From contig DXEG01000003.1 in NCBI GenBank assembly GCA_019115125.1, positions 1 to 64,000 on the forward strand: a stretch of 64,000 bases of DNA, written 5' to 3'. The stretch is from Candidatus Blautia faecipullorum (GTDB taxonomy: Bacteria > Bacillota > Clostridia > Lachnospirales > Lachnospiraceae). The notes under the pieces are model-generated. The model ran no database searches. It was not told the DNA's origin and saw only the letters and a list, made by a program, of their open reading frames with translations. Numbering within the stretch: the stretch's first letter is position 1; each line of letters opens with the position of its first letter. A program made the translations under genes and the position numbers. Below are positions 40,883 through 49,267 of this stretch, one piece after another.

Positions 40883-42673
40883 ATGAAAAAAAGAAGTGTG
40901 ATCACAGCTTTGCTGTGCAGTATGTGTCTTGCCGCAGGAAGCGCTGTGCCCGCTATGGCGGATGCTTCCAGGGTCGTAACACTGGGAGCGGATCTGACAC
41001 AGGATCAGAAGAATACCATGATGCAGTATTTTAAGGCGGATTCCAGCCAGGTACAGATCCTCACTGTCACCAACGCGGACGAGAGAGAGTATCTGGGCAG
41101 CTATATTCCTCTGGAACAGATTGGAACGAGAACACTGAGCTGTGCCTATGTGAAGCCTACTCAGTCCGGCGGCATCAAGGTTCGTACAGCGAATCTGAAT
41201 TACGTCACAGGCAAAATGATCGCCAATGCTCTTTCCACAGCGGGAGTGTCCAACTGTGAGGCAGTGGCTGCCTGCCCCTACGAGGTGTCTGGAACAGGTG
41301 CGCTGACTGGTGTTATGATGGCATACGAATCCGCAAGCGGACAGAAGCTTGACAGCAGCAAGAAAGATTTGGCTACCAAGGAGGTCGTAGTTACCGGCAA
41401 TCTTGCGCAGCAGGTGGGCGAAGACAACGCAACCAATATCATCAATCAGGCCAAGCTGCAGATTATTGGAGAGAATGTCCAGAACGCGGACGAGATTTAT
41501 AATATTGTCAATAATATCGCTGTAGAGAATAATGTTACCTTCAGCCCGGAGGAAATGGACGCCATTGTCTCTCTTCTTCAGCAGATCGCGCAGCAGAGCT
41601 ATGATATCGAACAGATGAAGAATACGCTGGAAGAAATCCAGGCAAGCATTGACAAGGAAAATGATCCCCAGGCAGAAGAAACACCGGCTCCCGAGGACGG
41701 CGCAGAAGAGGACGGAGAGGATATCACCGAGAATGTGGATCCGGATGTTCTGGGCGACGACATAAAGGAAAGTTCCACGGAAGATCCTACTCTGGCAGAG
41801 GAAACTATGGGCGATGAGAACGTAGAAAATGAGTCTTCTGAGAACGAGACAGGAATTCCGGAAGCCACCGAGGATGGAAGCATGACAGAAGAAAGCGCCG
41901 GAGACACCTATACGGAAGAGATGGGAATTCCGGAAGCCACTGAGGACGGAAGTATGACAGAGGAAACCACCGGGGACACCTATACGGAAGAAATGGGGAT
42001 CCCGGAAGCTTCTGAAGACGGAAGTATGACAGAGGAAACTACAGAAGACACCTATACGGAAGAGATGGGGATCCCGGAAGACTCTGAGGATGGAACCATG
42101 ACAGAGGAGACTGCCGGAGATACAGCAGCCGCTTCCTTTAATACAGACGCTCTCAGCGAGGAGGCAAAAACACGTTTCGACAGCGCGAAAACATTCTGCG
42201 CGGGAGAATATGAAGGCGATGCGGTTTCCCTTCAGACTGCTATGAATGATCCGGCAGCCGCTGCTTCCGTATCCATCGACCCGGCCACAGGCGCTTCTCT
42301 TACTCAGAAGGTTCTTGAAACATATCTCAGCGTGCTGAATGACGGCGGAATGTCTTATGTGCCTTCAGGCGCGGAAATGTATATGTCTTCAGAGCTGAAT
42401 ATGCTGGATTCTCAGCTTAAAACAGTTTTCAGCATTGACGCGGAGCCTTCAGCGGAAGATATTCTGGCGTCACAGCCGGCAGAGACGAGACAGGCATTGT
42501 ATAATGATACTATGAAATTCTTTGCGAACCTTTATGGTGAAACCGTTGACACGGCGGCTGCTTCCGCTGAAGCTGCGGGAGAGGAAGTCTATACGGAAGA
42601 AGGTTATACAGAAGAGGGTTATACGGAAGAAGGTTATACAGAAGAAGTATACACAGAAGAGGGAACATATTAA
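40883..42673 (+). CDS. DUF1002 secreted protein with acidic 24-residue repeats
   Basis: A 596-aa exported protein. Residues 1-27 form a signal peptide ending AVPAMADA, then a DUF1002 domain (YpuA-like) of about 230 residues: VVTLGADLTQDQKNTMMQYF, VTNADEREYLGSYIP, TLSCAYVKPTQSGGIKV. The next part has four 24-residue repeats built on GIPEATEDGSMTEE plus TGDTYTEEM (41852 to about 42126), a second folded segment, and a C-terminal run of YTEEG units. Function unknown; the acidic tail probably lies in the wall. GGAGGACAG precedes ATG 40883; the ATG at 40868 has a weaker site. Confidence 0.85.
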   Translation: MKKRSVITALLCSMCLAAGSAVPAMADASRVVTLGADLTQDQKNTMMQYFKADSSQVQILTVTNADEREYLGSYIPLEQIGTRTLSCAYVKPTQSGGIKVRTANLNYVTGKMIANALSTAGVSNCEAVAACPYEVSGTGALTGVMMAYESASGQKLDSSKKDLATKEVVVTGNLAQQVGEDNATNIINQAKLQIIGENVQNADEIYNIVNNIAVENNVTFSPEEMDAIVSLLQQIAQQSYDIEQMKNTLEEIQASIDKENDPQAEETPAPEDGAEEDGEDITENVDPDVLGDDIKESSTEDPTLAEETMGDENVENESSENETGIPEATEDGSMTEESAGDTYTEEMGIPEATEDGSMTEETTGDTYTEEMGIPEASEDGSMTEETTEDTYTEEMGIPEDSEDGTMTEETAGDTAAASFNTDALSEEAKTRFDSAKTFCAGEYEGDAVSLQTAMNDPAAAASVSIDPATGASLTQKVLETYLSVLNDGGMSYVPSGAEMYMSSELNMLDSQLKTVFSIDAEPSAEDILASQPAETRQALYNDTMKFFANLYGETVDTAAASAEAAGEEVYTEEGYTEEGYTEEGYTEEVYTEEGTY

Positions 42674-42708
42674 ACAGAATCATACAGCCGGCGAGGCTGT
42701 AAAGGAGG

Positions 42709-42746
42709 ACACCCCGGGTCAGTAAATGACCTTGGGGTGTTTTTTC
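42709..42746 (+). terminator. Terminator after the DUF1002 gene
   Basis: ACACCCC (42709-42715) pairs with GGGGTGT (42734-42740), an inner GGTC/GACC pair extends it, and TTTTTT follows. Confidence 0.85.
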
Positions 42747-42867
42747 GCTTTAAAATGTGATAATTTTGCGAATTTGCAGAAATACTGGAAAATGTGTAAT
42801 ATCTGTGCTAGAATAAAGAGAAATATTGTTCAAAGCTTGAAATACGTTTCCGAAAGGAGAATAGAAC

Positions 42868-44070
42868 ATGAGTCTGGCAGTGGTGACCCTGAAAAAGGGA
42901 GAAGGACGCTTCCTGAAATCCGGCGGTATGTGGGTGTTTGACAACGAGATCGCTTCTGTCATGGGAAGCTTTTTAGACGGAGATATCGTTCTGGTAAGAG
43001 ATTTTGACGGCTACCCGCTGGGAAAGGGCTTTATCAACACCAATTCTAAAATTACGATACGGATGATGACCAGGGACGAGAATCAGAAGATCGACGGAAG
43101 ATTTCTGGAAGAAAGAGTGAGATGTGCCTGGGAATACCGGAAGAAAGTGACGGATACCAGGAGCTGCCGGCTTATTTTCGGAGAGGCGGATTTTCTTCCG
43201 GGACTGGTAGTGGATAAATTTTCGGATGTACTGGTAGTACAGTCTCTGGCTTTGGGGATCGACCGTATGAAGGAGGAGATCCTGACGCTTCTGAAGAAGG
43301 TGCTGGAAGAGGACGGCGTCCACATTCGGGGAATATATGAGAGAAGCGACGCGAAGGTAAGGCGTCAGGAAGGAATGGAGCTGTACAAGGGATTTATAGG
43401 CCCGGAATTTCCGACTGTGGTAGAAATTGAAGAAAATGGGGTAAAATATCAGGTAGATATACGCGACGGACAGAAGACAGGATTCTTCCTGGATCAGAAA
43501 TATAACCGTCTGGCAATACAGCGGCTGTGCAGAGACGCTAAGGTTCTGGACTGTTTTACCCACACAGGATCCTTTGCCCTTAACGCCGGGATTGCGGGCG
43601 CCAGAGAAGTGCTGGGTGTGGACGCTTCCCAGCTTGCCGTGGATCAGGCCAGAGAAAACGCCCGCCTGAATCACCTTGAGGACAGGGTGAAATTTCTCTG
43701 TGAAGATGTGTTTGAGCTTCTGCCGGAGCTTGAGGAAAGAGACGAGAAGTATGATGTAGTCATTCTGGATCCTCCGGCCTTCACAAAATCAAGAAATTCT
43801 GTCAAAAACGCGGTGAAGGGATATAAAGAAATCAATCTGAGAGCTATGAAGCTGGTGAGGGACGGCGGTTTTCTGGCTACCTGCTCCTGTTCTCATTTTA
43901 TGACCTACGAGCTGTTTACAAAAACTATCGCGCAGGCCGCCAGGAACGCCCATAAACGGCTTCGGCAGGTGGAATACAGGACTCAGGCCCCGGATCACCC
44001 TATTTTGTGGGCGGCGGATGAATCCTATTATCTTAAGTTCTATATATTCCAGGTTTGCCGCGACAGATAG
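42868..44070 (+). CDS. Class I SAM-dependent rRNA methyltransferase (RlmI-like, PUA domain)
   Basis: A 400-aa RNA m5C methyltransferase homologous to RlmI. The N-terminal PUA domain (LKKGEGRFLKSGGMWVFDNEI) leads to an EEHEE domain and a Rossmann catalytic domain with FFLDQKYNRLAI, LDCFTHTGSFALNAGIAGA (SAM motif) near residue 232, VVILDPPAFTKSR near residue 302 and TCSCSHFMTYE. RlmI modifies C1962 of 23S rRNA in Escherichia coli; the target here is inferred. AAAGGAGA precedes the start. Confidence 0.92.
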   Translation: MSLAVVTLKKGEGRFLKSGGMWVFDNEIASVMGSFLDGDIVLVRDFDGYPLGKGFINTNSKITIRMMTRDENQKIDGRFLEERVRCAWEYRKKVTDTRSCRLIFGEADFLPGLVVDKFSDVLVVQSLALGIDRMKEEILTLLKKVLEEDGVHIRGIYERSDAKVRRQEGMELYKGFIGPEFPTVVEIEENGVKYQVDIRDGQKTGFFLDQKYNRLAIQRLCRDAKVLDCFTHTGSFALNAGIAGAREVLGVDASQLAVDQARENARLNHLEDRVKFLCEDVFELLPELEERDEKYDVVILDPPAFTKSRNSVKNAVKGYKEINLRAMKLVRDGGFLATCSCSHFMTYELFTKTIAQAARNAHKRLRQVEYRTQAPDHPILWAADESYYLKFYIFQVCRDR

Positions 44071-44149
44071 CGGACCTGCCGTTGCTTTTGACGCCAGGCT
44101 TCAGAAAAACGGAGTCTGAGCAGCAGTTTATTTTTTAGGAGAGATTTAC

Positions 44150-44560
44150 ATGAAAGAAAAATTCTTGAAATTTATGGAAGGACGGTACGGAGTCGATTCC
44201 TTTGCTCAGTTTACTATGGCGGCGGCTCTGATCTGTATAGTGGTATCCCTGTTTTTTCCGGGAAGAAGCGTGATCGGCGCCGTGCTGAACACGGTTGGGA
44301 TCGCGGCGATCATTTATACATATTTCCGTATGCTGTCCAGAAATATTCAGAAGCGCTATGCGGAGAATGAGCGGTATCTGTCCAGGACAGCCGGCATCAG
44401 ACAGTGGCTGAAAAAGGAAAAAAATATAATGCGTCAGAGAAAAACGCATCATATTTATTCCTGTCCGTCTTGCGGTCAGAAGATCCGTATTCCCAGAGGA
44501 AAGGGCCGCATTGAGATCGACTGTCCGAAGTGCCATACAAAATTTATTAAAAACAGCTGA
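44150..44560 (+). CDS. Small membrane protein with C-terminal zinc ribbon
   Basis: A 136-aa protein with two membrane helices (AQFTMAAALICIVVSLFF and IGAVLNTVGIAAIIYTYFRML), a basic linker (RQWLKKEKNIMRQRKTHH) and a zinc ribbon CPSCGQKIRIPRG plus CPKCHTKF. The ribbon suggests metal-structured binding of a partner. AGGAGA precedes the start. It is 45 nt upstream of the DUF5685 gene and likely cotranscribed. Confidence 0.8.
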   Translation: MKEKFLKFMEGRYGVDSFAQFTMAAALICIVVSLFFPGRSVIGAVLNTVGIAAIIYTYFRMLSRNIQKRYAENERYLSRTAGIRQWLKKEKNIMRQRKTHHIYSCPSCGQKIRIPRGKGRIEIDCPKCHTKFIKNS

Positions 44561-44604
44561 TCGGGAATGTACATCAGAAACAGCTTTAGGCGGCGGGAGG
44601 TTTT

Positions 44605-45441
44605 ATGTTTGGATATGTGGTAATGAATAAGCCGGAACTGAAGATAAAGGATTTTGACCTGTACCGGTCTTTCTACTGCGGACTGTGCAGAGAGCTGAGA
44701 GATCGTTTCGGACTTTCCGGACAGATCACGCTGACGTATGACATGACATTTGTGATCCTCTTGCTGAGCGGTCTTTATGAACCGGCAACCCGGAAGGGAA
44801 CTACCCGCTGTATTATGCATCCGGTGAGAAAGCAGGCTGTACAAAAAAATGAAATTACAGAATATGCCGCAGATATGAATGTTTTTCTGGCGTATTATAA
44901 ATGTATGGACGACTGGAAGGATGAAAAACAGCTTTTGCGGCTTGCTTTCGCGCGTGTGCTGAAAAAGAAGGACAAAAAAGCGGAAGCGGCTTACCGGGTC
45001 AAGACATCTGTGATCAAGCAGCGCCTCAGGGAGCTTTCAGAAATGGAAAAGGCAGGAGAGAGGGATCTTGACAGGGTGGCCGGATGCTTTGGAAAAATCA
45101 TGGAAGAGATTTTTGCCTATAAGAATGATTCCTGGGAGGCAGGTCTCCGGCGTATGGGATTTTTCCTGGGCAAGTTTATTTATATCATGGATGCCTATGA
45201 AGATGTGGAAGAGGACGTGGAAAAAGGAAATTACAATCCTTTTGCGCGGGATTATATAATGGAAGGGTTCCAGGAGCGGGTGAGGCAGATTTTGGTTATG
45301 ATGATGGCGGAGGCCAGCCGGGAATTCGAGAAACTTCCTATTATTAAGTATGCGGATATTCTGAGGAATATCCTGTACTCCGGCGTCTGGTGCCGTTTTG
45401 AAGCGGTGTCCAAAAAACGGAAGGAAGAGCAGGAGAAATAG
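44605..45441 (+). CDS. DUF5685 family protein
   Basis: A 278-aa cytoplasmic, mostly helical protein starting [36 protein letters not shown], with cysteines in YCGLC and further Cys and His ([10 protein letters not shown]) that could hold a cofactor or metal, and [27 protein letters not shown] in the second half. I recognise the domain family but not a function. GGGAGG precedes the start. The following J-domain gene starts 1 nt after its stop, so the two are translationally coupled. Confidence 0.82.
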   Translation: MFGYVVMNKPELKIKDFDLYRSFYCGLCRELRDRFGLSGQITLTYDMTFVILLLSGLYEPATRKGTTRCIMHPVRKQAVQKNEITEYAADMNVFLAYYKCMDDWKDEKQLLRLAFARVLKKKDKKAEAAYRVKTSVIKQRLRELSEMEKAGERDLDRVAGCFGKIMEEIFAYKNDSWEAGLRRMGFFLGKFIYIMDAYEDVEEDVEKGNYNPFARDYIMEGFQERVRQILVMMMAEASREFEKLPIIKYADILRNILYSGVWCRFEAVSKKRKEEQEK

Positions 45442-45442
45442 T

Positions 45443-46090
45443 ATGATGGATCCATACAGTGTTCTGGGTGTATCAAGAGACGCATCCGACGAAGAAATAA
45501 AAAAGGCATACCGGAAGCTGAGCAGAAAGTATCATCCGGATGCCAACATTAATAATCCCAATAAGGCGCAGGCCGAAGAAAAATTCAAAGAAATCCAGCA
45601 GGCCTATGATCAGATTATGAAAGAGAGAGAGTACGGCTCTTCCTACAGTGGATATGGAAACGGCGGCTATGGCGGTTTTGGCGGCTTTGGTAGCCAGACA
45701 GGCGCGGGTTATCAGGATGAGGAGGCGATCCGCCGGCAGGCGGCCGCGAATTACATCCAGAGCGGCCATTACCGGGAGGCAATGAACGTGCTGTCTTCTC
45801 TGCAGCAGAGAAACGGGCAGTGGTATTATCTTTCCGCTGCTGCCAATATGGGGCTTGGAAACAATATGAACGCGCTGAACGATATCAGGGAGGCTGTCCG
45901 TCAGGAGCCGGACAATATGCAGTACCGGATGATGCTGGAGCGTATGGAGGGCGGAGGAACCTGGTACCGGGAGCAGCAGAATCCCTTTGGCGGCATGAGT
46001 ATGGAGGGCGATAATTTCTGTATGAAGCTTTGCCTGGCAAATATGATATGCAGCGTCTGCTGTCCCGGAAGCGACGTGCTCTGCTGCTGA
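45443..46090 (+). CDS. J-domain protein with Cys-rich tail
   Basis: A 215-aa protein. The J domain is complete ([34 protein letters not shown], with the HPD triad), so it should stimulate a DnaK ATPase. Then come a Gly/Tyr-rich linker ([19 protein letters not shown]), a TPR-like region ([46 protein letters not shown]) and a hydrophobic, cysteine-rich tail [19 protein letters not shown]. It is not DnaJ (no zinc-finger region). Its coupling to DUF5685 and the zinc-ribbon gene suggests a common task. AGGAG lies 7 nt before ATG 45443. Confidence 0.85.
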   Translation: MMDPYSVLGVSRDASDEEIKKAYRKLSRKYHPDANINNPNKAQAEEKFKEIQQAYDQIMKEREYGSSYSGYGNGGYGGFGGFGSQTGAGYQDEEAIRRQAAANYIQSGHYREAMNVLSSLQQRNGQWYYLSAAANMGLGNNMNALNDIREAVRQEPDNMQYRMMLERMEGGGTWYREQQNPFGGMSMEGDNFCMKLCLANMICSVCCPGSDVLCC

Positions 46091-46166
46091 CGTAAAGAGG
46101 GGAAATCACACCTTGTGGTTATGATAAAAGATATTTCAGTAAAAAGTAACGAGGAGGAAAATGAAG

Positions 46167-47153
46167 ATGAGTATTCGTGTTGGTATTATGGGATACGGAA
46201 ACCTGGGAAGAGGCGTGGAATGCGCCATCAGGCATAATCCGGATATGGAGCTGGCGGCTGTATTTACCCGCCGGGCGCCGGAAGAGCTGAAGATCCTCAC
46301 AGAGACTGCGGCTGTGTGCAGCGCTGATGAGGCCGAAAACTGGAAGGATAAGATTGACGTTCTGATTCTCTGCGGAGGAAGCGCTACGGATCTTCCGGTA
46401 CAGACGCCCAAATATGCTCAGTGGTTCAACGTAGTGGACAGCTTTGACACGCACGCGAAAATCCCGGAGCACTTTGAGAATGTGGATAAGGCTGCTTTTC
46501 AGAGCGGCCATGTGGGGATTATTTCCGTAGGCTGGGATCCGGGAATGTTCTCTCTGAACAGAATGTACGCCAACGCGATCCTTACCAATGGAAAAGACTA
46601 TACCTTCTGGGGAAAAGGCGTAAGCCAGGGTCATTCCGACGCTATCCGGAGAATTGACGGCGTAAAAGACGGCAAGCAGTATACCATTCCCGTGGAGGCT
46701 GCTCTGGAAGCAGTGAGAAACGGTGAGAATCCAGAGCTTACTACAAGACAGAAGCATACAAGGGAATGCTTCGTAGTAGCGGAGGAGGGAGCTGATCTCG
46801 CCCGTATTGAGCAGGAGATCAAAACTATGCCCAACTATTTTGATGAATACGATACTACCGTACATTTCATTTCTGAAGAGGAACTGAAGCGCGACCACAG
46901 CGGAATTCCTCACGGTGGATTTGTGATCCGCTCCGGAAAAACCGGATGGAACGACGAAAACAGCCATGTGATCGAGTACAGCCTGAAGCTGGACTCCAAT
47001 CCGGAGTTCACTTCCTCTGTGATCGTGGCCTATGCAAGAGCGGCATATAAAATGAGCAGGGAAGGCCAGAAGGGCTGCAAAACTGTTTTTGACGTACCGC
47101 CCGCATATCTGAGCGCTCTGGACGGAGCGGAGCTGAGAAAGCATTTGCTGTAA
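46167..47153 (+). CDS. ddh: meso-Diaminopimelate D-dehydrogenase
   Basis: Ddh converts L-tetrahydrodipicolinate and ammonia to meso-DAP with NADPH in one step, bypassing the succinylase route, for lysine and peptidoglycan. The 328-aa protein has a Rossmann start IRVGIMGYGNLGRGVECAI, VLILCGGSATDLP, VDSFDTHAKIP, SVGWDPGMFSLNRM, GKGVSQGHSDAIRRIDGVKD and a C-terminal closing helix. ATG 46167 follows GAGGAGG by 9 nt; ATG 46161 is closer than ideal. It supports meso-DAP in the wall of this organism. Confidence 0.95.
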   Translation: MSIRVGIMGYGNLGRGVECAIRHNPDMELAAVFTRRAPEELKILTETAAVCSADEAENWKDKIDVLILCGGSATDLPVQTPKYAQWFNVVDSFDTHAKIPEHFENVDKAAFQSGHVGIISVGWDPGMFSLNRMYANAILTNGKDYTFWGKGVSQGHSDAIRRIDGVKDGKQYTIPVEAALEAVRNGENPELTTRQKHTRECFVVAEEGADLARIEQEIKTMPNYFDEYDTTVHFISEEELKRDHSGIPHGGFVIRSGKTGWNDENSHVIEYSLKLDSNPEFTSSVIVAYARAAYKMSREGQKGCKTVFDVPPAYLSALDGAELRKHLL

Positions 47154-47199
47154 ATATGACATATAAGATCAGGGATTCAAAAGATACCAGACTTAAAAA

Positions 47200-47228
47200 G
47201 AGTGAGGCCGGAAGGCTTCACTTTTTTT
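47200..47228 (+). terminator. Terminator after ddh
   Basis: AGTGA-GCC (from 47201) pairs with GGC-TCACT around GGAA, followed by seven T residues. Confidence 0.85.
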
Positions 47229-47244
47229 GTTACAAAGAGGTTAC
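47228..47244 (+). promoter_or_regulatory. WalR-like box before the first NlpC/P60 gene
   Basis: TGTTAC-AAAGA-GGTTAC matches the WalR (YycF) consensus TGTWAH-N5-TGTWAH with one mismatch. It ends 30 bp upstream of the -35 (47274), the same offset as the box before the second NlpC/P60 gene. Confidence 0.5.
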
Positions 47245-47273
47245 AAAGAAATATTTCGCTTTTTATAAAAATA

Positions 47274-47302
47274 TTGACGTAATGAAAAACTTGAGATATA
47301 AT
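47274..47302 (+). promoter_or_regulatory. Promoter of the wall-binding NlpC/P60 gene
   Basis: TTGACG (47274-47279) and TATAAT (47297-47302) are separated by 17 bp, a near-perfect sigma-A promoter. Confidence 0.75.
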
Positions 47303-47373
47303 ACCTACATATTATTGTAACAAGATTGTAAAGAATAAAAAATAACAGAAGGTGGGCAGGGAAGAGGAAAGAT

Positions 47374-49038
47374 ATGAAAAGGGTAAGGAAAAGCTGGAAA
47401 TTCTGGGGTATTTTACTGGGGCTTATGATCTTTGCCGCCGGATTTACAGTACAGGCGACAACTGTAGAGACGCAGGCGGCGACAACAGGCTTCCGGACAA
47501 TCGCCGGAAAAACCTACTATTATAAAAATGGACAGAGAGTAAAGGGCTGGCTTACTCTTGGAGGTAAGAAATATTATCTGAATACCAGAACGGGAGTCCT
47601 TTATAAAGGCTGGTATAAGATCTCAAACGGCAGACGCCGCTATTTCGATCCGAAAACAGGCGCTATGAAGACGGGGCTTCAGAATGTAAGTGGTAAATAT
47701 TACTATTTTGATGGAAGTACCGGCTGGGCCAAGACGGGATTTTTGAAAGCTTCGAATGGAAATACCCGGTATTTTCAGCCTGATACATATGTAATGGCCA
47801 CTGGATGGATGCGGAATTCCAAGAATCAGCGATGGTATTTCCATCCAAACACAGGGGTGATGTATAAGGGATTGAAAAAGGTTGGCAATTATTATTACTA
47901 TTTTGACGGAAGCACAGGAGTAGCCAAGAGCGGCTTCCTGACAGCGGCTAACGGGAACACCCGGTATTTCCGGGGAGGAACATATATCATGGCTACCGGC
48001 TGGATCACCTCTCGGGATGGATCTCAGAAACGTTATTTTACCAGCGCTGGAGTTATGATGAAGGGACTTAAGACTGTTGCGGGGAAGACGTATTATTTTA
48101 ACTCAAGCACAGGGATTGCGGCCACTGGATGGGTGAAGGACAGCGAAGGAAATCAGCGGTATTTCGATCCCAGCACGGCGGTGATGGTGACCGGGACGAG
48201 AACGATAAACGGAATTCAGTATAAATTCGGATCGGACGGCTGTCTGATTGAAGACAACTATAATGATAGCTCCAGTGGAGGCAGCGGTTCTTCCTCAGAT
48301 GCGGACGCGGCGATCCGTCCGACCTCTCCTACCTCAGCCCGCACGATCAAAAACTATCTGCTGGGAGCTATGCAGCCGGTAGGACGCGCGCTTTATGTAT
48401 GGGGCGGCGGCTGGAACGATTCCACCAGAAAGGGAGTCAGTCCGACCTGGGTTTCCTGGTATAACAGTCAGAACAGAAATTACGATTATAATAATTACCG
48501 CGACCTTTCCGCGGCCAACCGCGCCAAGGGCCTTGACTGCTCCGGCTTTGTAGGCTGGGCGGCGTATCAGGTGATGCACACCGCGTCCGGACAGGGCGGC
48601 GGCTACACCGTGGTGTCGGGCGATGTGGGAAGCACCTATAAGAACCGCGGCTGGGGCGTTTATTATAACCAGAATTATCTGTCAAAGACAAACTGGAAGC
48701 TGTATCCCGGGGATATCGGCTATAACGACGGCCATACATGGATCGTGGTAGGACAGTGCGCGGACAAGAGCGCGGTGATCGTTCATTCGACTCCGCAGGC
48801 AGGCTGTCAGATTTCCGGTACAACAACACCTGAAGGGAATTATGACAGTCAGGCAGTGGCTCTTGCAAAGCAGTATATGTCAAAATTCAGCGGCTATACA
48901 AAATATGATTATCATCCGTCCAGCGGCAATTATATCAGACAGGGCAATTATTTCCGCTGGAACAGCAGTACGCTGTCAGATCCCAATGGTTACAAAAATA
49001 TGACGGCAAACCAGATTCTTGCGGATCTATTCAAATAA
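47374..49038 (+). CDS. Secreted NlpC/P60 hydrolase with wall-binding repeats
   Basis: A 554-aa exported protein. The N-terminus has a signal peptide (KFWGILLGLMIFAAGFTVQA). Residues about 38-290 are some ten aromatic repeats of the choline-/glucan-binding type (GKTYYYKNGQRVKGW, GNTRYFQPDTYVMATGW, GKYYYFDGSTGWAKTGF). A Ser/Gly linker leads to a C-terminal NlpC/P60-like domain with catalytic Cys in LDCSGFVGWAAYQ, a spaced insertion, and a His in DGHTWIVVGQ. The insertion between Cys and His is long, so activity should be tested. AAGAGGAAAG precedes the start; a WalR-like box lies upstream. Confidence 0.88.
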   Translation: MKRVRKSWKFWGILLGLMIFAAGFTVQATTVETQAATTGFRTIAGKTYYYKNGQRVKGWLTLGGKKYYLNTRTGVLYKGWYKISNGRRRYFDPKTGAMKTGLQNVSGKYYYFDGSTGWAKTGFLKASNGNTRYFQPDTYVMATGWMRNSKNQRWYFHPNTGVMYKGLKKVGNYYYYFDGSTGVAKSGFLTAANGNTRYFRGGTYIMATGWITSRDGSQKRYFTSAGVMMKGLKTVAGKTYYFNSSTGIAATGWVKDSEGNQRYFDPSTAVMVTGTRTINGIQYKFGSDGCLIEDNYNDSSSGGSGSSSDADAAIRPTSPTSARTIKNYLLGAMQPVGRALYVWGGGWNDSTRKGVSPTWVSWYNSQNRNYDYNNYRDLSAANRAKGLDCSGFVGWAAYQVMHTASGQGGGYTVVSGDVGSTYKNRGWGVYYNQNYLSKTNWKLYPGDIGYNDGHTWIVVGQCADKSAVIVHSTPQAGCQISGTTTPEGNYDSQAVALAKQYMSKFSGYTKYDYHPSSGNYIRQGNYFRWNSSTLSDPNGYKNMTANQILADLFK

Positions 49039-49060
49039 GAAGAATAACAAGGACGAAGTT

Positions 49061-49107
49061 CAGGGGGATTCTCAGAGAAATTGAGAATCCCCTGTTCTTT
49101 GTTTTTT
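49061..49107 (+). terminator. Terminator after the first NlpC/P60 gene
   Basis: CAGGGGGATTCTCA (49061-49074) pairs with TGAGAATCCCCTG, followed by TTCTTTGTTTTTT. Confidence 0.9.
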
Positions 49108-49125
49108 CACAGGGCTGATGTGAAA

Positions 49126-49142
49126 TGTTTAATAAATGTTAC
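49126..49142 (+). promoter_or_regulatory. WalR-like box before the PcsB-like gene
   Basis: TGTTTA-ATAAA-TGTTAC matches the WalR consensus with one mismatch. It ends 30 bp before the -35 at 49172, exactly as at 47228-47244. Confidence 0.5.
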
Positions 49143-49171
49143 AAAATATTAAAATTTTTTAAGATTCACTA

Positions 49172-49200
49172 TTGCAATCCCGGTAGGGCTGTGGTAATAT
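49172..49200 (+). promoter_or_regulatory. Promoter of the PcsB-like gene
   Basis: TTGCAA (49172-49177) and TAATAT (49195-49200) are separated by 17 bp. Confidence 0.6.
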
Positions 49201-49267
49201 GTAAAAGAAGTTAAGAAAGATATTTCACAATTGTTACATTAAGTTGTTAAAATATGAGGTGAGAAAC

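Noticed and set aside
46119-47162. 347-codon minus-strand frame opposite ddh
   Set aside because: Antisense shadow of a gene with full family motifs.
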